64,000 nt of DNA from Ureibacillus yapensis (GCF_003515775.1 NZ_QWEI01000002.1:124001-188000); one strand, 5' to 3'. Positions 24,922 through 33,549 are shown, numbered from the stretch's first letter. The notes: generated by a model from the sequence alone, not told the origin. Made by a program: numbers and translations.

Positions 24922-25658
24922 CTATTTGTTTGAGCGGCTATAGTTTCTATTAAAATTGTATTCTTTATAATAGACTAGTTTAAAGGTTTGGTTGTTCTCA
25001 TACTGATACGAATAAACCTCTTTTCTTTCTTCCTCAAGCATTTTTTGATAAAGATACTCTGCTTGAGCACCATATAATTCTTGTGGTTTTTCTAGGTTTC
25101 GGGAACATGAATAAGCTTTCTTTGAAAAAATACGTACATATATGCTACTTTTAGTCATGTGCTTGACCATATATGCAACAACATTATCTACATAGTCAAT
25201 TTTTTTGATGTTAACTCCCCCATTGTAGACAGTTTTTAACACCTAAATACTTTAAATCGCAAAGTACATGAAAATGTATACCGCTTCTTTCATGAAACTC
25301 TGAGACTGCAATGTATTTTAAATTTTTATGATGTTTTTTGCGTACACGTTCAATAAATTTACCAAATAACCGATTAGCCCTTTTTAAATCATTAATTAGT
25401 TCTCAAATGTTAGGGTAATTGATTTACTTTGATTGTTGAAATTACAAAGTGCTAGTCGTCTTACCTTATTTCTTGCCTGAATGTTACTTCTTCCTCAATA
25501 TTCTTTGTTCTTTTCAATAATCTCTCCTGTTTCATAATCAATTTCTCTTGCTGTAACAGATGCTTGTTGATTTGAAATGCGTGATGCTGACTTTCTTTCA
25601 AATCCTCTAAATGCAGTGTCCTCGTATCGTTAGAATTCAAATACATTACCACTAACAA
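24922..25658 (-). pseudogene. Rolling-circle replication initiator (HUH Rep), frameshifted
   Basis: Joining three reading frames on the minus strand gives one coherent replication-initiator protein of about 245 residues. From the N-terminus: ARNKVRRLALCNFNNQSKS and SITLTFEN, then (shifted) INDLKRANRLFGKFIERV, KYIAVSEFHERSGIHFHVL with the metal-binding HFH (HUH) motif, and after another shift GGVNIKKIDYVDNVVAYMV, HMTKSSIY, KAYSCSRNLEKP and YYKEYNFNR. The layout is that of plasmid and phage Rep proteins (ORF2/G2P-like). At least three frameshifts, near 25220, 25400 and 25480, inactivate it. It marks the 24.5-29.8 kb segment as a former replicating or integrative element. Confidence 0.75.
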
Positions 25659-25968
25659 TTACTTTCATGTTGTAAGTTTGTATGGCCAATTTATTTCCTA
25701 TTTTCTGTTATTTTGTTGAAAAATGAATTGAAACCTAGAGAAATAAAGGCTTTAGAGGAATAACTATCTGTTTTATAAAAGGGGCTAAGTGTACATACTA
25801 TCAAGTTAAGAGAATGTACTGATCTAGATTGCGAGGAAAATGTAAGCACTTGAAATCAAATCGTCAAAAGAGATAATACCGGGTGATGGCAGTACCTCTT
25901 GTAACTTCGCTTATGTTGCATTATTAAATTAACAAAGATATATTCAGATATTTAAAACAACCGGCAAA
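25659..25968. other. Gene-free stretch upstream of the Rep remnant
   Basis: Nothing coding is recognised here. In an intact rolling-circle element the double-strand origin could lie in this upstream region, but no nick-site hairpin was identified by eye. Confidence 0.35.
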
Positions 25969-26181
25969 ATGAGAAAAGAACTGCTCAATACAAAAGGCCA
26001 GCTTTCCAAAATTGGAGGGAAAGCTGACTTAAAACCAAAAGATGAAGGAAAAATCCAGATCTATTCATTTTTACTACGAGGCAAGTTATATGAGCATCGA
26101 TATATGAGTATTGCTTTGCGAAACCATGTAGAAAACGAATTAAATCGACGACTGGGGCTTCCAAACATGACCGCATGTTAG
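25969..26181 (+). CDS. Possible small hypothetical protein (70 aa)
   Basis: This charged 70-residue frame (RKELLNTKGQLSKIGG ... ALRNHVENELNRRLGLP) is the only plus-strand frame in the decayed segment. The frame stays open several codons upstream and the ATG lacks a clear ribosome binding site, so it may be the tail of a broken gene. I recognise no family. Opposite-strand frames are shorter in quality and have no support. Confidence 0.3.
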   Translation: MRKELLNTKGQLSKIGGKADLKPKDEGKIQIYSFLLRGKLYEHRYMSIALRNHVENELNRRLGLPNMTAC

Positions 26182-26215
26182 ACAAAGCTCATTCATGCTA
26201 ACCGCTTTAAGTTAG

Positions 26216-26986
26216 TTAAGCCCAACCCGAACCAGGAGTTATTTTGATTGTATTGTTTAAGATGTACGGGTAAATCTCTGGTTCACTACCAACACATGTA
26301 GTAAATGTTCTAACTGCTTCTGCAACAGCTCCAGGCAGAGCAGCAACAATTGGTCCAGGATTTAATGTACCTAAAGCTGTAGCTACAGGAGTTACCATAT
26401 ACGCTTTAGCAGCATTTGTTGCGTTTTCCATACATGTATCTAAAATTTGTTGTGCTCGGCCTCTAAAACTAGTAGGCACTGTTACATCAATATAAGCACG
26501 GTATAATTGCATTCTAGTTAGACTCCGAGGAAGGTGTGCAGATGCGATTGTTTTTCTAATTACCGTTGTTGCTACTGGCCCTGTTTGCTCTGGTTGTCTG
26601 CCTTGATCTGGCCTGCCGGCACCCCCTGTACATGTTTCACTAATAACTCTATATCCAACAAGTTCTTCAGGAAGATAATCCATAGCACCATGATTTACAC
26701 CAGTCTGAACATTAGTAATATTTGATAGTGACACACGATTTCGACTGGCATCATAATTTCCTACACAAGCAGTGACAGTACCCAAAATTGGTACAGTTGT
26801 TTGGATTTGTTTACCTGCAAGTTGAGCGAGCTCAGATGGCGGTACTAAATTACGTTGTTCTTGTTGTACAAGATAAGTATGTGATGGTGCAGAGGTTTGG
26901 ACATATCCGGGATATGGATACTGTCCGAAATTGGGGTAATTATACGAAACACTTCCACACATAGGACAATGATAGAAATTAACCAT
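26216..26986 (-). CDS. Hypothetical protein with N-terminal CPxCG and Tyr/Pro-rich start
   Basis: The 256-residue protein begins NFYHCPMCGSVSYNYP, followed by FGQYPYPGYVQTSAP. CPxCG is a half zinc-ribbon or redox-type motif. The body contains GTVTACVGNYDASRNRVSLS and a helical Ala-rich C-terminal part with several single cysteines. There is no signal peptide or membrane helix. The Tyr/Pro-rich N-terminus resembles those of some Bacillus spore-coat or surface proteins, but no family is recognised. AAGGGG precedes the chosen ATG. It looks intact although surrounded by decayed genes. Confidence 0.6.
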   Translation of the reverse strand: MVNFYHCPMCGSVSYNYPNFGQYPYPGYVQTSAPSHTYLVQQEQRNLVPPSELAQLAGKQIQTTVPILGTVTACVGNYDASRNRVSLSNITNVQTGVNHGAMDYLPEELVGYRVISETCTGGAGRPDQGRQPEQTGPVATTVIRKTIASAHLPRSLTRMQLYRAYIDVTVPTSFRGRAQQILDTCMENATNAAKAYMVTPVATALGTLNPGPIVAALPGAVAEAVRTFTTCVGSEPEIYPYILNNTIKITPGSGWA

Positions 26987-27095
26987 TACTTTCCCCTTTC
27001 TTATTCTCATCACATCATAATATTCACCTTCAACTAAATTGTGCTAAACAATCCATTTTGAAAACAATCACTAACAATGCCTTAAATAAGAAAAG

Positions 27096-27118
27096 ACTCC
27101 CACTTAAAGTAGGAGTCA
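27096..27118 (-). terminator. Terminator after the truncated CuAO_N1 gene
   Basis: GACTCCTACTT and AGTGGGAGTC (minus strand) form a hairpin followed by TTTTCTTATTT, just past the 27155 stop. Confidence 0.65.
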
Positions 27119-27154
27119 GGACAAGCCCGCCATAAATACGAATTTCATTACAAC

Positions 27155-27754
27155 TTAAGGGCGATACAATTCTGTAGATTCATTAATAGAAGTTACTACC
27201 CACTTACCATTCTTCTTAACTAATGAAGCTTCTTGTGTGAGGTACACATCTTCTTCCCATACTACTTTAGTACTTGTTATAGTCATGCTTTTTTGACTAG
27301 GATAAGAGTAATCTAAATAACTAGCATCGGTCATTTCCGTATAATCATTGCCAGAATTGCTTATTTCTTTGTCAAGGATCTCAATTGCATCTCTAAAGAA
27401 GATTGGCTGAACATAAATAAACAAATGCTCTCTATATTCATCACCTAAAACAGCATATTGTCTACCTTTATCCCATCTGATTAGCTCACCTAAAGCTTCA
27501 CTAACATACCTCATTGGTAAGTAAATTCTTCCATCTTCTAAGTGAACAGATGCATCCATTAGAATTTTAATACCATTTACCGTTACAACCTTTGAACCGG
27601 CCTGCATTGTTATCGTGTGGTCATCTTTAATTAAGGTAGCAACTTTAGTTTTGTTTTTCCATTTAATTTGAGCATCAAGTTCTTCACCAATTGCTCGAAT
27701 TGGACCATAAGTTCTTCCTTTTAGAAGTTTACCACCAACGATTAATGCTCTTTC
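27155..27754 (-). pseudogene. Copper amine oxidase N1-domain protein, N-terminally broken
   Basis: The frame encodes two CuAO_N1-type beta repeats: LIVGGKLLKGRTYGPIRAIG, then VKILMDAS-like spacing and DGRIYLPMRYVSEALG ending WDKGRQYAVLG. A C-terminal domain ends KNGKWVVTSINESTELYRP. CuAO_N1 domains are secreted, wall-associated modules of unknown enzymatic role. The frame opens after a TGA with no start codon or signal peptide; a residue string resembling a signal-peptide end (NNAEAAILEKE) lies in another frame upstream, so a frameshift and deletion removed the N-terminus. An internal ATG at 27607 could still start a short product. It is a paralog of the intact gene at 28.6 kb. Confidence 0.6.
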
Positions 27755-27813
27755 TCAAGTATTGCAGCTTCTGCGTTGTTTATATATAGTGTGAACCCGG
27801 ATTTAGTTAAAGA

Positions 27814-28500
27814 TTAAGGACGCATTAGCCAATAATCTTCTTTAATAAAATCTACTAACCATTTTCCACCATCTTCCTTTATAATCCTACTAGTTTTTAT
27901 AGCTTGATTTTCATGATAATCAGTAGACCCTCTCATTACAATTTTCATACGAGATTGGCTTGGATAATAATATGTGAAAAGTGGTCTTCGTTTTCTGAAC
28001 TTAGATAATAACCATTCAAATTTAATCCTTTATTTTGAATGATTCTATTAATCATTTCATCCGTAAATTATTGTCTTAAGTGTGCTCTTTTTTGTGGTAT
28101 AGTTGATAAGTTTAATGTTGTAGCAATGGCTTCTTCAAGTCTATCTTTATAAGAGTGGCTGAGCGTATATTCTAATGGCCCAATTAGCATATAATTTATC
28201 CAATTACTTGCTTTTTTCTCAGTTTACTCTACACCCTAGCGCTTCATCATTATATTTTAATGGTAAATAAGTTTTTCGATCTTCTATAGATACAGATACA
28301 TCCATCTGAATTTTCCGTCATCTACTTTATATTTGAGTCTAGTTTCATTCATATATGTTTTGGATCATTGCCTACAGTGAGTACAGAAGCTACTTTCGTT
28401 GTGTTGTTCCATACCACAAAAGCATCTAGTTTAACGCCTATTTCTCGAATCGGGTACTCCTCCCCATCCATATCTTTGCGTTATATAGCTGTAATTTTTC
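27814..28500 (-). pseudogene. Second CuAO_N1-domain paralog, multiply frameshifted
   Basis: Pieces in different minus-strand frames recover the same protein: GEEYPIREIGVKLDAFVVWN, NNTTKVASVLTVGND, then DVSVSIEDRKTYLPLKYND, and finally YYPSQSRMKIVMRGS and EDGGKWLVDFIKEDYWLMRP before TAA. The order and spacing parallel its neighbour at 27.2 kb, including the YPSQ and GKW(L/V)V motifs. Several frameshifts and internal stops make it non-functional. Confidence 0.6.
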
Positions 28501-28527
28501 TTTAATGATGAAAATAATTACAAGAAA

Positions 28528-28551
28528 GGACTGCTACAACAATAGCAGTCC
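28528..28551 (-). terminator. Terminator after the intact CuAO_N1 gene
   Basis: GGACTGCTA and TAGCAGTCC are perfect 9-bp arms with a 6-base loop, followed on the minus strand by TTTCTTG. It lies about 65 bp past the stop codon. Confidence 0.65.
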
Positions 28552-28614
28552 GATAGATTTTTAATTAAATCACAATTTTACTCAATCTTAAACGCCGATT
28601 AATCAATTAATATA

Positions 28615-29583
28615 TTAGAGGTTTTGTTCTGTTCTAGGATATTCAACATAGTCAACTTTCCATACACCATTATCTTTTACAATTCTCACTCTCTTCTGCA
28701 TATTTACTTTTGTACCATTCCAGTTAGGTATTACTTGAGTTACAACGATTGTTTTCTTGCCTTCAACGTTAAACTCTTCTTTAGTGTAATCGCTAACGTA
28801 CATGAAAGCTGTAGCAATTTTTCCATCTTTATCATGAGGTAAACCTTCTTGACTTACAACTAGGCTCATGAATTTTTGAGTGAAGTATGGTCTAAAGTAA
28901 TCTTGTTTTTGGTTGATAAATGATATGATGCTAATATCAGTCGCTTTTTTTAAAAGAGTAGAAATTCGTGTATGTGTTAGTTCATTTACTTCTGGCAATT
29001 TATTCTCTACTTTATTTTTTCCAGTACTTACGATAACTTCCTTGTTGCCAAGAGTAATTGTAGCAACTTTAGTATGGTTATTCCAACTAACATGTGCATT
29101 ATTATTATTTGGCACAGCCGCAGCTATAGGGACATAAGTCTTTCCTTTGAAAATCTTAACCGGCACATCAATAGTAACTGTCCTGTCATCAATCTGTATC
29201 TTATTGGAGTCTTGTGTCATAACTACATAAATATAACCATCTGTTATAGTGACTTGTTTCTTCTTTTGATTCCATTTAACATCTAATCCTAGACCTTCTG
29301 AGATTGCACGTAATGGCAATAGAGTTCTGCCTTTATAAAGTTTACCATCATTGATAACAGTAGTTTCCATTGGCTTTGGTATAGGTAATGGAGTAAGAAC
29401 TGGTTTTTCTTCTGTTTTAGTAGCTTCCTCTGTGTTATCAACATTTGTTTTGGTGCTGTTCGATTCTGTAATTGTAGTTTCTGAAGGTATAGGCCCTGTA
29501 TTTTCTTCAGCATATACTGTTCCGTTTACTGGTAAAGCCATTCCCATTAATAATCCAGTTGTTAATAACATCTCTTTTTTCAT
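28615..29583 (-). CDS. Secreted copper amine oxidase N1-domain protein
   Basis: The 322-residue protein starts with a signal peptide (MKKEMLLTTGLLMGMALPV, cleavage likely after VYA). A Thr/Glu/Pro linker follows, then two CuAO_N1-like repeats (GKLYKGRTLLPLRAISEGLG and KIFKGKTYVPIAAAV) and a C-terminal domain of about 120 residues ending KDNGVWKVDYVEYP. Such proteins are exported and thought to bind the wall or mediate surface interactions; no copper-oxidase active site is present. GGAG precedes the ATG. It is the only intact member of a three-gene tandem family here. Confidence 0.8.
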   Translation of the reverse strand: MKKEMLLTTGLLMGMALPVNGTVYAEENTGPIPSETTITESNSTKTNVDNTEEATKTEEKPVLTPLPIPKPMETTVINDGKLYKGRTLLPLRAISEGLGLDVKWNQKKKQVTITDGYIYVVMTQDSNKIQIDDRTVTIDVPVKIFKGKTYVPIAAAVPNNNNAHVSWNNHTKVATITLGNKEVIVSTGKNKVENKLPEVNELTHTRISTLLKKATDISIISFINQKQDYFRPYFTQKFMSLVVSQEGLPHDKDGKIATAFMYVSDYTKEEFNVEGKKTIVVTQVIPNWNGTKVNMQKRVRIVKDNGVWKVDYVEYPRTEQNL

Positions 29584-29725
29584 AATTCTCCTGCTTTCGA
29601 TAGCAAAATTTTACAATTTTATCATATAATAAATTTTATTAATTTTCAAATAAAATATGAAATTGACAAACTTATTAAAGTTTACCAAAGCTCTTGTTTA
29701 AGTGAAGTGAAATTCTTTTAGTTAG

Positions 29726-29748
29726 AAATAACAATTTAATTGTTATTT
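29726..29748. repeat. AT-rich inverted repeat abutting attachment site 3
   Basis: AAATAACAA and TTGTTATTT are perfect 9-bp arms around TTTAA, ending two bases before the tRNA-like core. The tight spacing suggests a recombination- or regulation-related element. Confidence 0.45.
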
Positions 29749-29749
29749 G

Positions 29750-29793
29750 TTCGACAAGGTGGGGGTCGCAGGTTCGAACCCTGTCGAGACCAT
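29750..29793 (+). other. tRNA-Val(GAC) 3'-half, candidate attachment site 3
   Basis: It is identical over all 44 bases to the copy at 24469-24512, from the anticodon loop to the acceptor end. No tRNA 5' half precedes it. With site 2 it bounds a 5.2-kb segment containing the Rep pseudogene. The rest of 29584-29994 holds only hairpins. Confidence 0.75.
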
Positions 29794-29799
29794 TAATTA

Positions 29800-29843
29800 G
29801 AGAAGCCTATAGACATTGATCTTTCAATGTCTATAGGCTTCTC
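29800..29843 (+). terminator. Perfect 20-bp hairpin behind attachment site 3
   Basis: GAGAAGCCTATAGACATTGA pairs fully with the downstream arm around a 4-base TCTT loop and is followed by ATTTTTC. It sits where the terminator of the lost tRNA gene would be, and works in either direction by symmetry. Confidence 0.7.
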
Positions 29844-29953
29844 ATTTTTCACTTTCAATTTTACTCTTAAAATTTCACCCTTTTTTACTAACAGAAATTA
29901 GAAAATAAAATCAGTTACTTGGAAACTGATATTTTGATAAGGTGTTTCTAAAA

Positions 29954-29993
29954 GTTAAATCCCCCGCTTCACTTTATTTGCGGGGGATTTAAC
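29954..29993 (-). terminator. Terminator of the leucine-degradation operon
   Basis: GTTAAATCCCCCGC and GCGGGGGATTTAAC are perfect 14-bp arms with a 12-base loop. The hairpin abuts the stop codon of the last gene of the operon, so transcription ends immediately. Confidence 0.8.
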
Positions 29994-29994
29994 T

Positions 29995-31533
29995 TTAAAC
30001 AGGTCTTACACCATGTTTACGCTCGGTAAATATAAGCTCTTTCGACTTATAGGCATCTAATCGGTTTTCTAGTGCAGCACGCAGTTCATTCGGTTCAATG
30101 ACATCATCGATAATGAGTTCTGAAGCTAAGCGGTGGACATCGATTTCTTTGCGGTATTCATTGCGCCGTTCTTCAATAAATGTTGCTTGCTCCTCTTTCG
30201 GTAGAGCTGCAATCTTATTGGCATATACTGCATTTACTGCTGCTTCCGGTCCCATTACGGCTATCTGCGCACCTGTCAATGCAATGCATACATCTGGCTC
30301 AAATGCTGGACCAGCCATGGCGTATAACCCTGCCCCGTATGCCTTGCGAACGATTACCGAAATCTTCGGAACAGTTGCCTCACTCATTGCAAAAATCATC
30401 TTTGCGCCATGGCGAATAATTCCAAGTCTTTCTACTTGTGTACCGATCATAAAACCGGGTACATCTGCCAGGAATATTAACGGGATATGGAAAGCATCAC
30501 ATAAACTAATGAATTTCGCTGCTTTGTCAGCAGAATCGTGGAATAATACACCACCTTTAACTCGCGGTTGATTTGCAATGATTCCTACCGATTGTCCATT
30601 TATGCGAGCAAAACCCGTTATGATTTCAGCAGCAAATAACCTTTTCACCTCACTGAATGAGTCCTCATCAATAATTCGATCGATTAAATCATACATATTA
30701 AAAGCTGCATTTTGATTACTTGGTATAATATCTTCAATGGATTTCTCGGAAGGAGCCGGTAGTTTCGGCGCTTCCATTTTCGGCTTATTTTTAAAGTTAT
30801 CTGGGAAATAGCTAATATACTGACGCGCATAAGTGATGGCTTCTTCTTCTGTTCTTGCTAATACATCACCACACCCTGAAACCGAACAATGCATTTTCGC
30901 GCCGCCCATCGTTTCAAGATCAACCTTTTCACCGATAACCATTTCAGCCATACGTGGTGAGCCCAAGTACATCGAAGCGTTGCCTTCAACCATGACAACA
31001 ACATCGCAGAATGCCGGAATATACGCTCCACCTGCCGCTGATGGGCCAAACAATAAACAAATCTGAGGAATACGCCCTGACAATTTTACTTGATTGTAGA
31101 AAATACGTCCTGCCCCACGACGGCCGGGAAACATTTCAATTTGATCTGTAATGCGAGCACCCGCAGAGTCTACTAAATATAATAACGGAACGCCTAGTTT
31201 TTCGGCCGTTTCTTGAATTCGGATTATCTTTTCAACTGTCCGTGCTCCCCATGAACCAGCTTTGATTGTTGAATCATTTGCCATCACACATACCGTTCGA
31301 CCGTGGATTTTCCCAATACCGGTTACGACACCATCTGCAGGTAGGTCGCCTGCAAGTATATTGGCAAACGCTCCATCCTCTACCTGTAAACCTTCATCGA
31401 ACAATAGCTTAAGTCGATCGCGAACAAATAATTTTCCTTGTTCTTTATTTTTAGTATGATATTTTTCATGGCCCCCTTTTGAAATCATTTCTTTATATTC
31501 TTGATGTTTGCTTTCTGTTGAAATATCCGCCAT
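29995..31533 (-). CDS. yngE: Acyl-CoA carboxylase beta (carboxyltransferase) subunit, YngE/LiuB type
   Basis: The 512-residue carboxyltransferase has the two crotonase-like halves: GKIHGRTVCVMANDST and LVDSAGARITDQIEMFPGRR in the first, and VPGFMIGTQVERLGIIRHGAK in the second. It moves CO2 from biotin to an acyl-CoA; in this operon 3-methylcrotonyl-CoA is the expected substrate. The internal ATG (MADIST) has better spacing from GGGGG than the first. It is the last gene of a cluster in the same order as B. subtilis yngJ-yngI-yngH-yngHB-yngG-yngF-yngE, and its partners are the biotin carboxylase and the separate biotin-carrier gene upstream. Confidence 0.9.
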   Translation of the reverse strand: MADISTESKHQEYKEMISKGGHEKYHTKNKEQGKLFVRDRLKLLFDEGLQVEDGAFANILAGDLPADGVVTGIGKIHGRTVCVMANDSTIKAGSWGARTVEKIIRIQETAEKLGVPLLYLVDSAGARITDQIEMFPGRRGAGRIFYNQVKLSGRIPQICLLFGPSAAGGAYIPAFCDVVVMVEGNASMYLGSPRMAEMVIGEKVDLETMGGAKMHCSVSGCGDVLARTEEEAITYARQYISYFPDNFKNKPKMEAPKLPAPSEKSIEDIIPSNQNAAFNMYDLIDRIIDEDSFSEVKRLFAAEIITGFARINGQSVGIIANQPRVKGGVLFHDSADKAAKFISLCDAFHIPLIFLADVPGFMIGTQVERLGIIRHGAKMIFAMSEATVPKISVIVRKAYGAGLYAMAGPAFEPDVCIALTGAQIAVMGPEAAVNAVYANKIAALPKEEQATFIEERRNEYRKEIDVHRLASELIIDDVIEPNELRAALENRLDAYKSKELIFTERKHGVRPV

Positions 31534-31548
31534 TTCTCCCATCCCCCT

Positions 31549-32328
31549 TTATTTTCCGCTATAAATTGGCTGGCGTTTCTCTTGAAATGCCCGTAGCCCC
31601 TCTAGTCTGTCTTCTGTATTTAATAAGTGATTATAGGCTAGTGATTCAATTTGCAAAGCTGTTGCAATATCTGTTTGCATCCCTTGATTAATGGCTTTCT
31701 TTGCTTGGATTAATGACAGCGGTGCATTGTTTGCCATCTCAGTTGCCAGTCGTTTAGCCTCTACTATTAGTTGTTGGGAGGGTACGACATGTTCAACAAT
31801 TCCATATGCATATGCTTCATCCGCTGTTAGACGGCGTGCAGTATAAATGAGCTCTTTCGCTTTGCCCGCACCAATTAAGCGTGGAAGCCGCTGTGTTCCC
31901 CCAGCTCCTGGAATAATGCCAAGTGCAGTTTCGGTCAAACCAATCTTAGCTGTATTGCTTGCCATTCGAATATCACACGCGAGTGCAAGCTCTAAGCCAC
32001 CGCCAAATGCTACACCATTAATCGCTGCAATAACTGGCTGGGAAAGCGTATCAAAATGATCAACCGTTTTACCGATTAAAGCAACTGTTTTTCGAACCTC
32101 TTCTTCACTCATGCCTTTTCGTTCCTTTAAATCTGCGCCTGCGCAAAATGCCTTTTCCCCATCTCCTGTTACAATCACGACACGGATGGAGCGATCATAT
32201 TGAATCCTTTCGAGGGCATTATTTATTTCATGAAGCATTTGAATGGATAATGCATTCGCCGATTCAGCTCTGGTAAGCACTAAAATGGCAATACCTTCTG
32301 TCACTTCTACATTTACAAAGTTTGGCAT
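31549..32328 (-). CDS. yngF: Enoyl-CoA hydratase (methylglutaconyl-CoA hydratase type)
   Basis: The 259-residue crotonase has AFCAGADLKERKG near residue 65, GGGLELALACDIR near 105, and both catalytic Glu positions (LTETALGIIPGAGGTQRLPR). In leucine breakdown it hydrates 3-methylglutaconyl-CoA to HMG-CoA, between the carboxylase and HMG-CoA lyase. Its start overlaps the 3' end of the HMG-CoA lyase gene by 16 bp, so they are translationally coupled. GGAGG precedes the ATG. Confidence 0.9.
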   Translation of the reverse strand: MPNFVNVEVTEGIAILVLTRAESANALSIQMLHEINNALERIQYDRSIRVVIVTGDGEKAFCAGADLKERKGMSEEEVRKTVALIGKTVDHFDTLSQPVIAAINGVAFGGGLELALACDIRMASNTAKIGLTETALGIIPGAGGTQRLPRLIGAGKAKELIYTARRLTADEAYAYGIVEHVVPSQQLIVEAKRLATEMANNAPLSLIQAKKAINQGMQTDIATALQIESLAYNHLLNTEDRLEGLRAFQEKRQPIYSGK

Positions 32329-33233
32329 GAATCTTCCTCCTTGCGTACGATTGCTAATTGCTTGGATGACAGTGTTCTACCTAAAATTCCTTCTATAAAA
32401 AGAGCTGTTTGTTGGATTCCCTCTAGTGCTATTCCTGTTTCAATGCCCATTTCGTGCAATAAATACAGCAAATCCTCTGTGGCCACATTGCCTGCAGCGC
32501 CTTTGGCATACGGACAACCACCAAGCCCGCCGACTGCACTATCAAATTTTGTAATGCCACGCGAAAGACTAGTGACCACATTCGCTAATGCTGTACCGCG
32601 TGTATCATGGAAATGCATTGCTAATTGTTCTGCCTTAAAAGATTTCAACATTTCACTTAACAGTGCATCGACTTGCGTCGGTACCCCTACACCAATCGTA
32701 TCGCCCAATGATACTTCAGAAATGCCCATCTCAAATAACTTTTCTGCCACTCGCACTACTTGCTTCGGTTGTGTGTAACCATCATATGGGCAAGCAATAA
32801 CCGTCGAAATATAACCGCGTACTGTTTTTCCTGCTGCCAAGGCTTCGTTCACTACTTCTTTTAATATAGGAAAAGTTTCAGCTACGGATTTATTGATATT
32901 TGCTTTATTATGTCCTTCACTGGCGGACATGAAGACACTGACTTCATCAACTTCTGCTTCTATCGCTCTCTCAAGTCCTCTGATATTTGGCACAAGTGCT
33001 GCGTACGTTATACTGTGCTTGCGTTTAATTTCTTTCAACACATCTGCTGCATCCGCTAATTGCGGAATCCATTTTGGATGAACAAAGCTCGTTATTTCGA
33101 TATAATCCAGCCCAGTTTCACTTAACCGATTAATAAATTCAACCTTATCGGACGTTTTGATGAATGTTTTTTCATTTTGTAGCCCGTCACACGGACCAAC
33201 CTCTTTTATTTGAACTTGCTTCGGCAGCTGCAC
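32313..33233 (-). CDS. yngG: Hydroxymethylglutaryl-CoA lyase
   Basis: The 306-residue DRE-TIM metalloenzyme has EVGPCDGLQNE (Cys in place of the Arg seen in EVGPRDG), the metal ligands in MHFHDTRGTALAN and catalytic Cys in GLGGCPYAKGAAGN. It cleaves HMG-CoA into acetoacetate and acetyl-CoA, the last step of leucine breakdown. The Arg-to-Cys change next to the catalytic Asp is notable because that Arg stabilises the enolate in known lyases; codon or sequencing error should be excluded. The start is GTG. The product acetoacetate would be activated by the ScoAB pair upstream. Confidence 0.85.
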   Translation of the reverse strand: MQLPKQVQIKEVGPCDGLQNEKTFIKTSDKVEFINRLSETGLDYIEITSFVHPKWIPQLADAADVLKEIKRKHSITYAALVPNIRGLERAIEAEVDEVSVFMSASEGHNKANINKSVAETFPILKEVVNEALAAGKTVRGYISTVIACPYDGYTQPKQVVRVAEKLFEMGISEVSLGDTIGVGVPTQVDALLSEMLKSFKAEQLAMHFHDTRGTALANVVTSLSRGITKFDSAVGGLGGCPYAKGAAGNVATEDLLYLLHEMGIETGIALEGIQQTALFIEGILGRTLSSKQLAIVRKEEDSCQTL

Positions 33234-33246
33234 CTTCCTTCACTCC

Positions 33247-33459
33247 TTATTCAATTTCAACTAAGTTGTCATCAACGTTGATAAAGTCCCCTTCTGCAAC
33301 GATTACCCGCTTTACAGTTCCACCTTCTTCCGCCGCTATCGGAATTTCCATTTTCATTGATTCCAAAATCACCACATCTTGACCAGCCGCTACTTCTTCA
33401 CCTTCATTCACCAAAATTTTCCACACTGTTCCTGCCATACTAGCTTTCACTATTGTCAT
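33247..33459 (-). CDS. yngHB: Biotin carboxyl carrier protein (stand-alone, YngHB type)
   Basis: This 70-residue biotinyl domain carries the attachment motif ESMKMEIP with Lys36 as the biotinylated residue, flanked by the two beta-hammerhead halves. It shuttles carboxybiotin between the adjacent biotin carboxylase and the carboxyltransferase. In many methylcrotonyl-CoA carboxylases this domain is fused to the alpha subunit; here, as in B. subtilis, it is separate. It begins 90 bp after the carboxylase stop. Confidence 0.9.
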   Translation of the reverse strand: MTIVKASMAGTVWKILVNEGEEVAAGQDVVILESMKMEIPIAAEEGGTVKRVIVAEGDFINVDDNLVEIE

Positions 33460-33549
33460 ATACTATCCCTCCGCTTAAAATAGAATATAGAGAGGTGGCA
33501 CGTATTGATAGATTCTCGCCAAAGTTCAATCGCCGCGCCGCTTCTCAAC

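Noticed and set aside
26534-26725. Cys-rich plus-strand peptide
   Set aside because: It lies antisense within the intact 256-residue gene and has no ribosome binding site, so it is a shadow frame.
4989-29793. Three tRNA genes
   Set aside because: All three segments contain only the anticodon-loop-to-acceptor half; no D arm or 5' acceptor strand precedes any of them, so they cannot fold as tRNAs.
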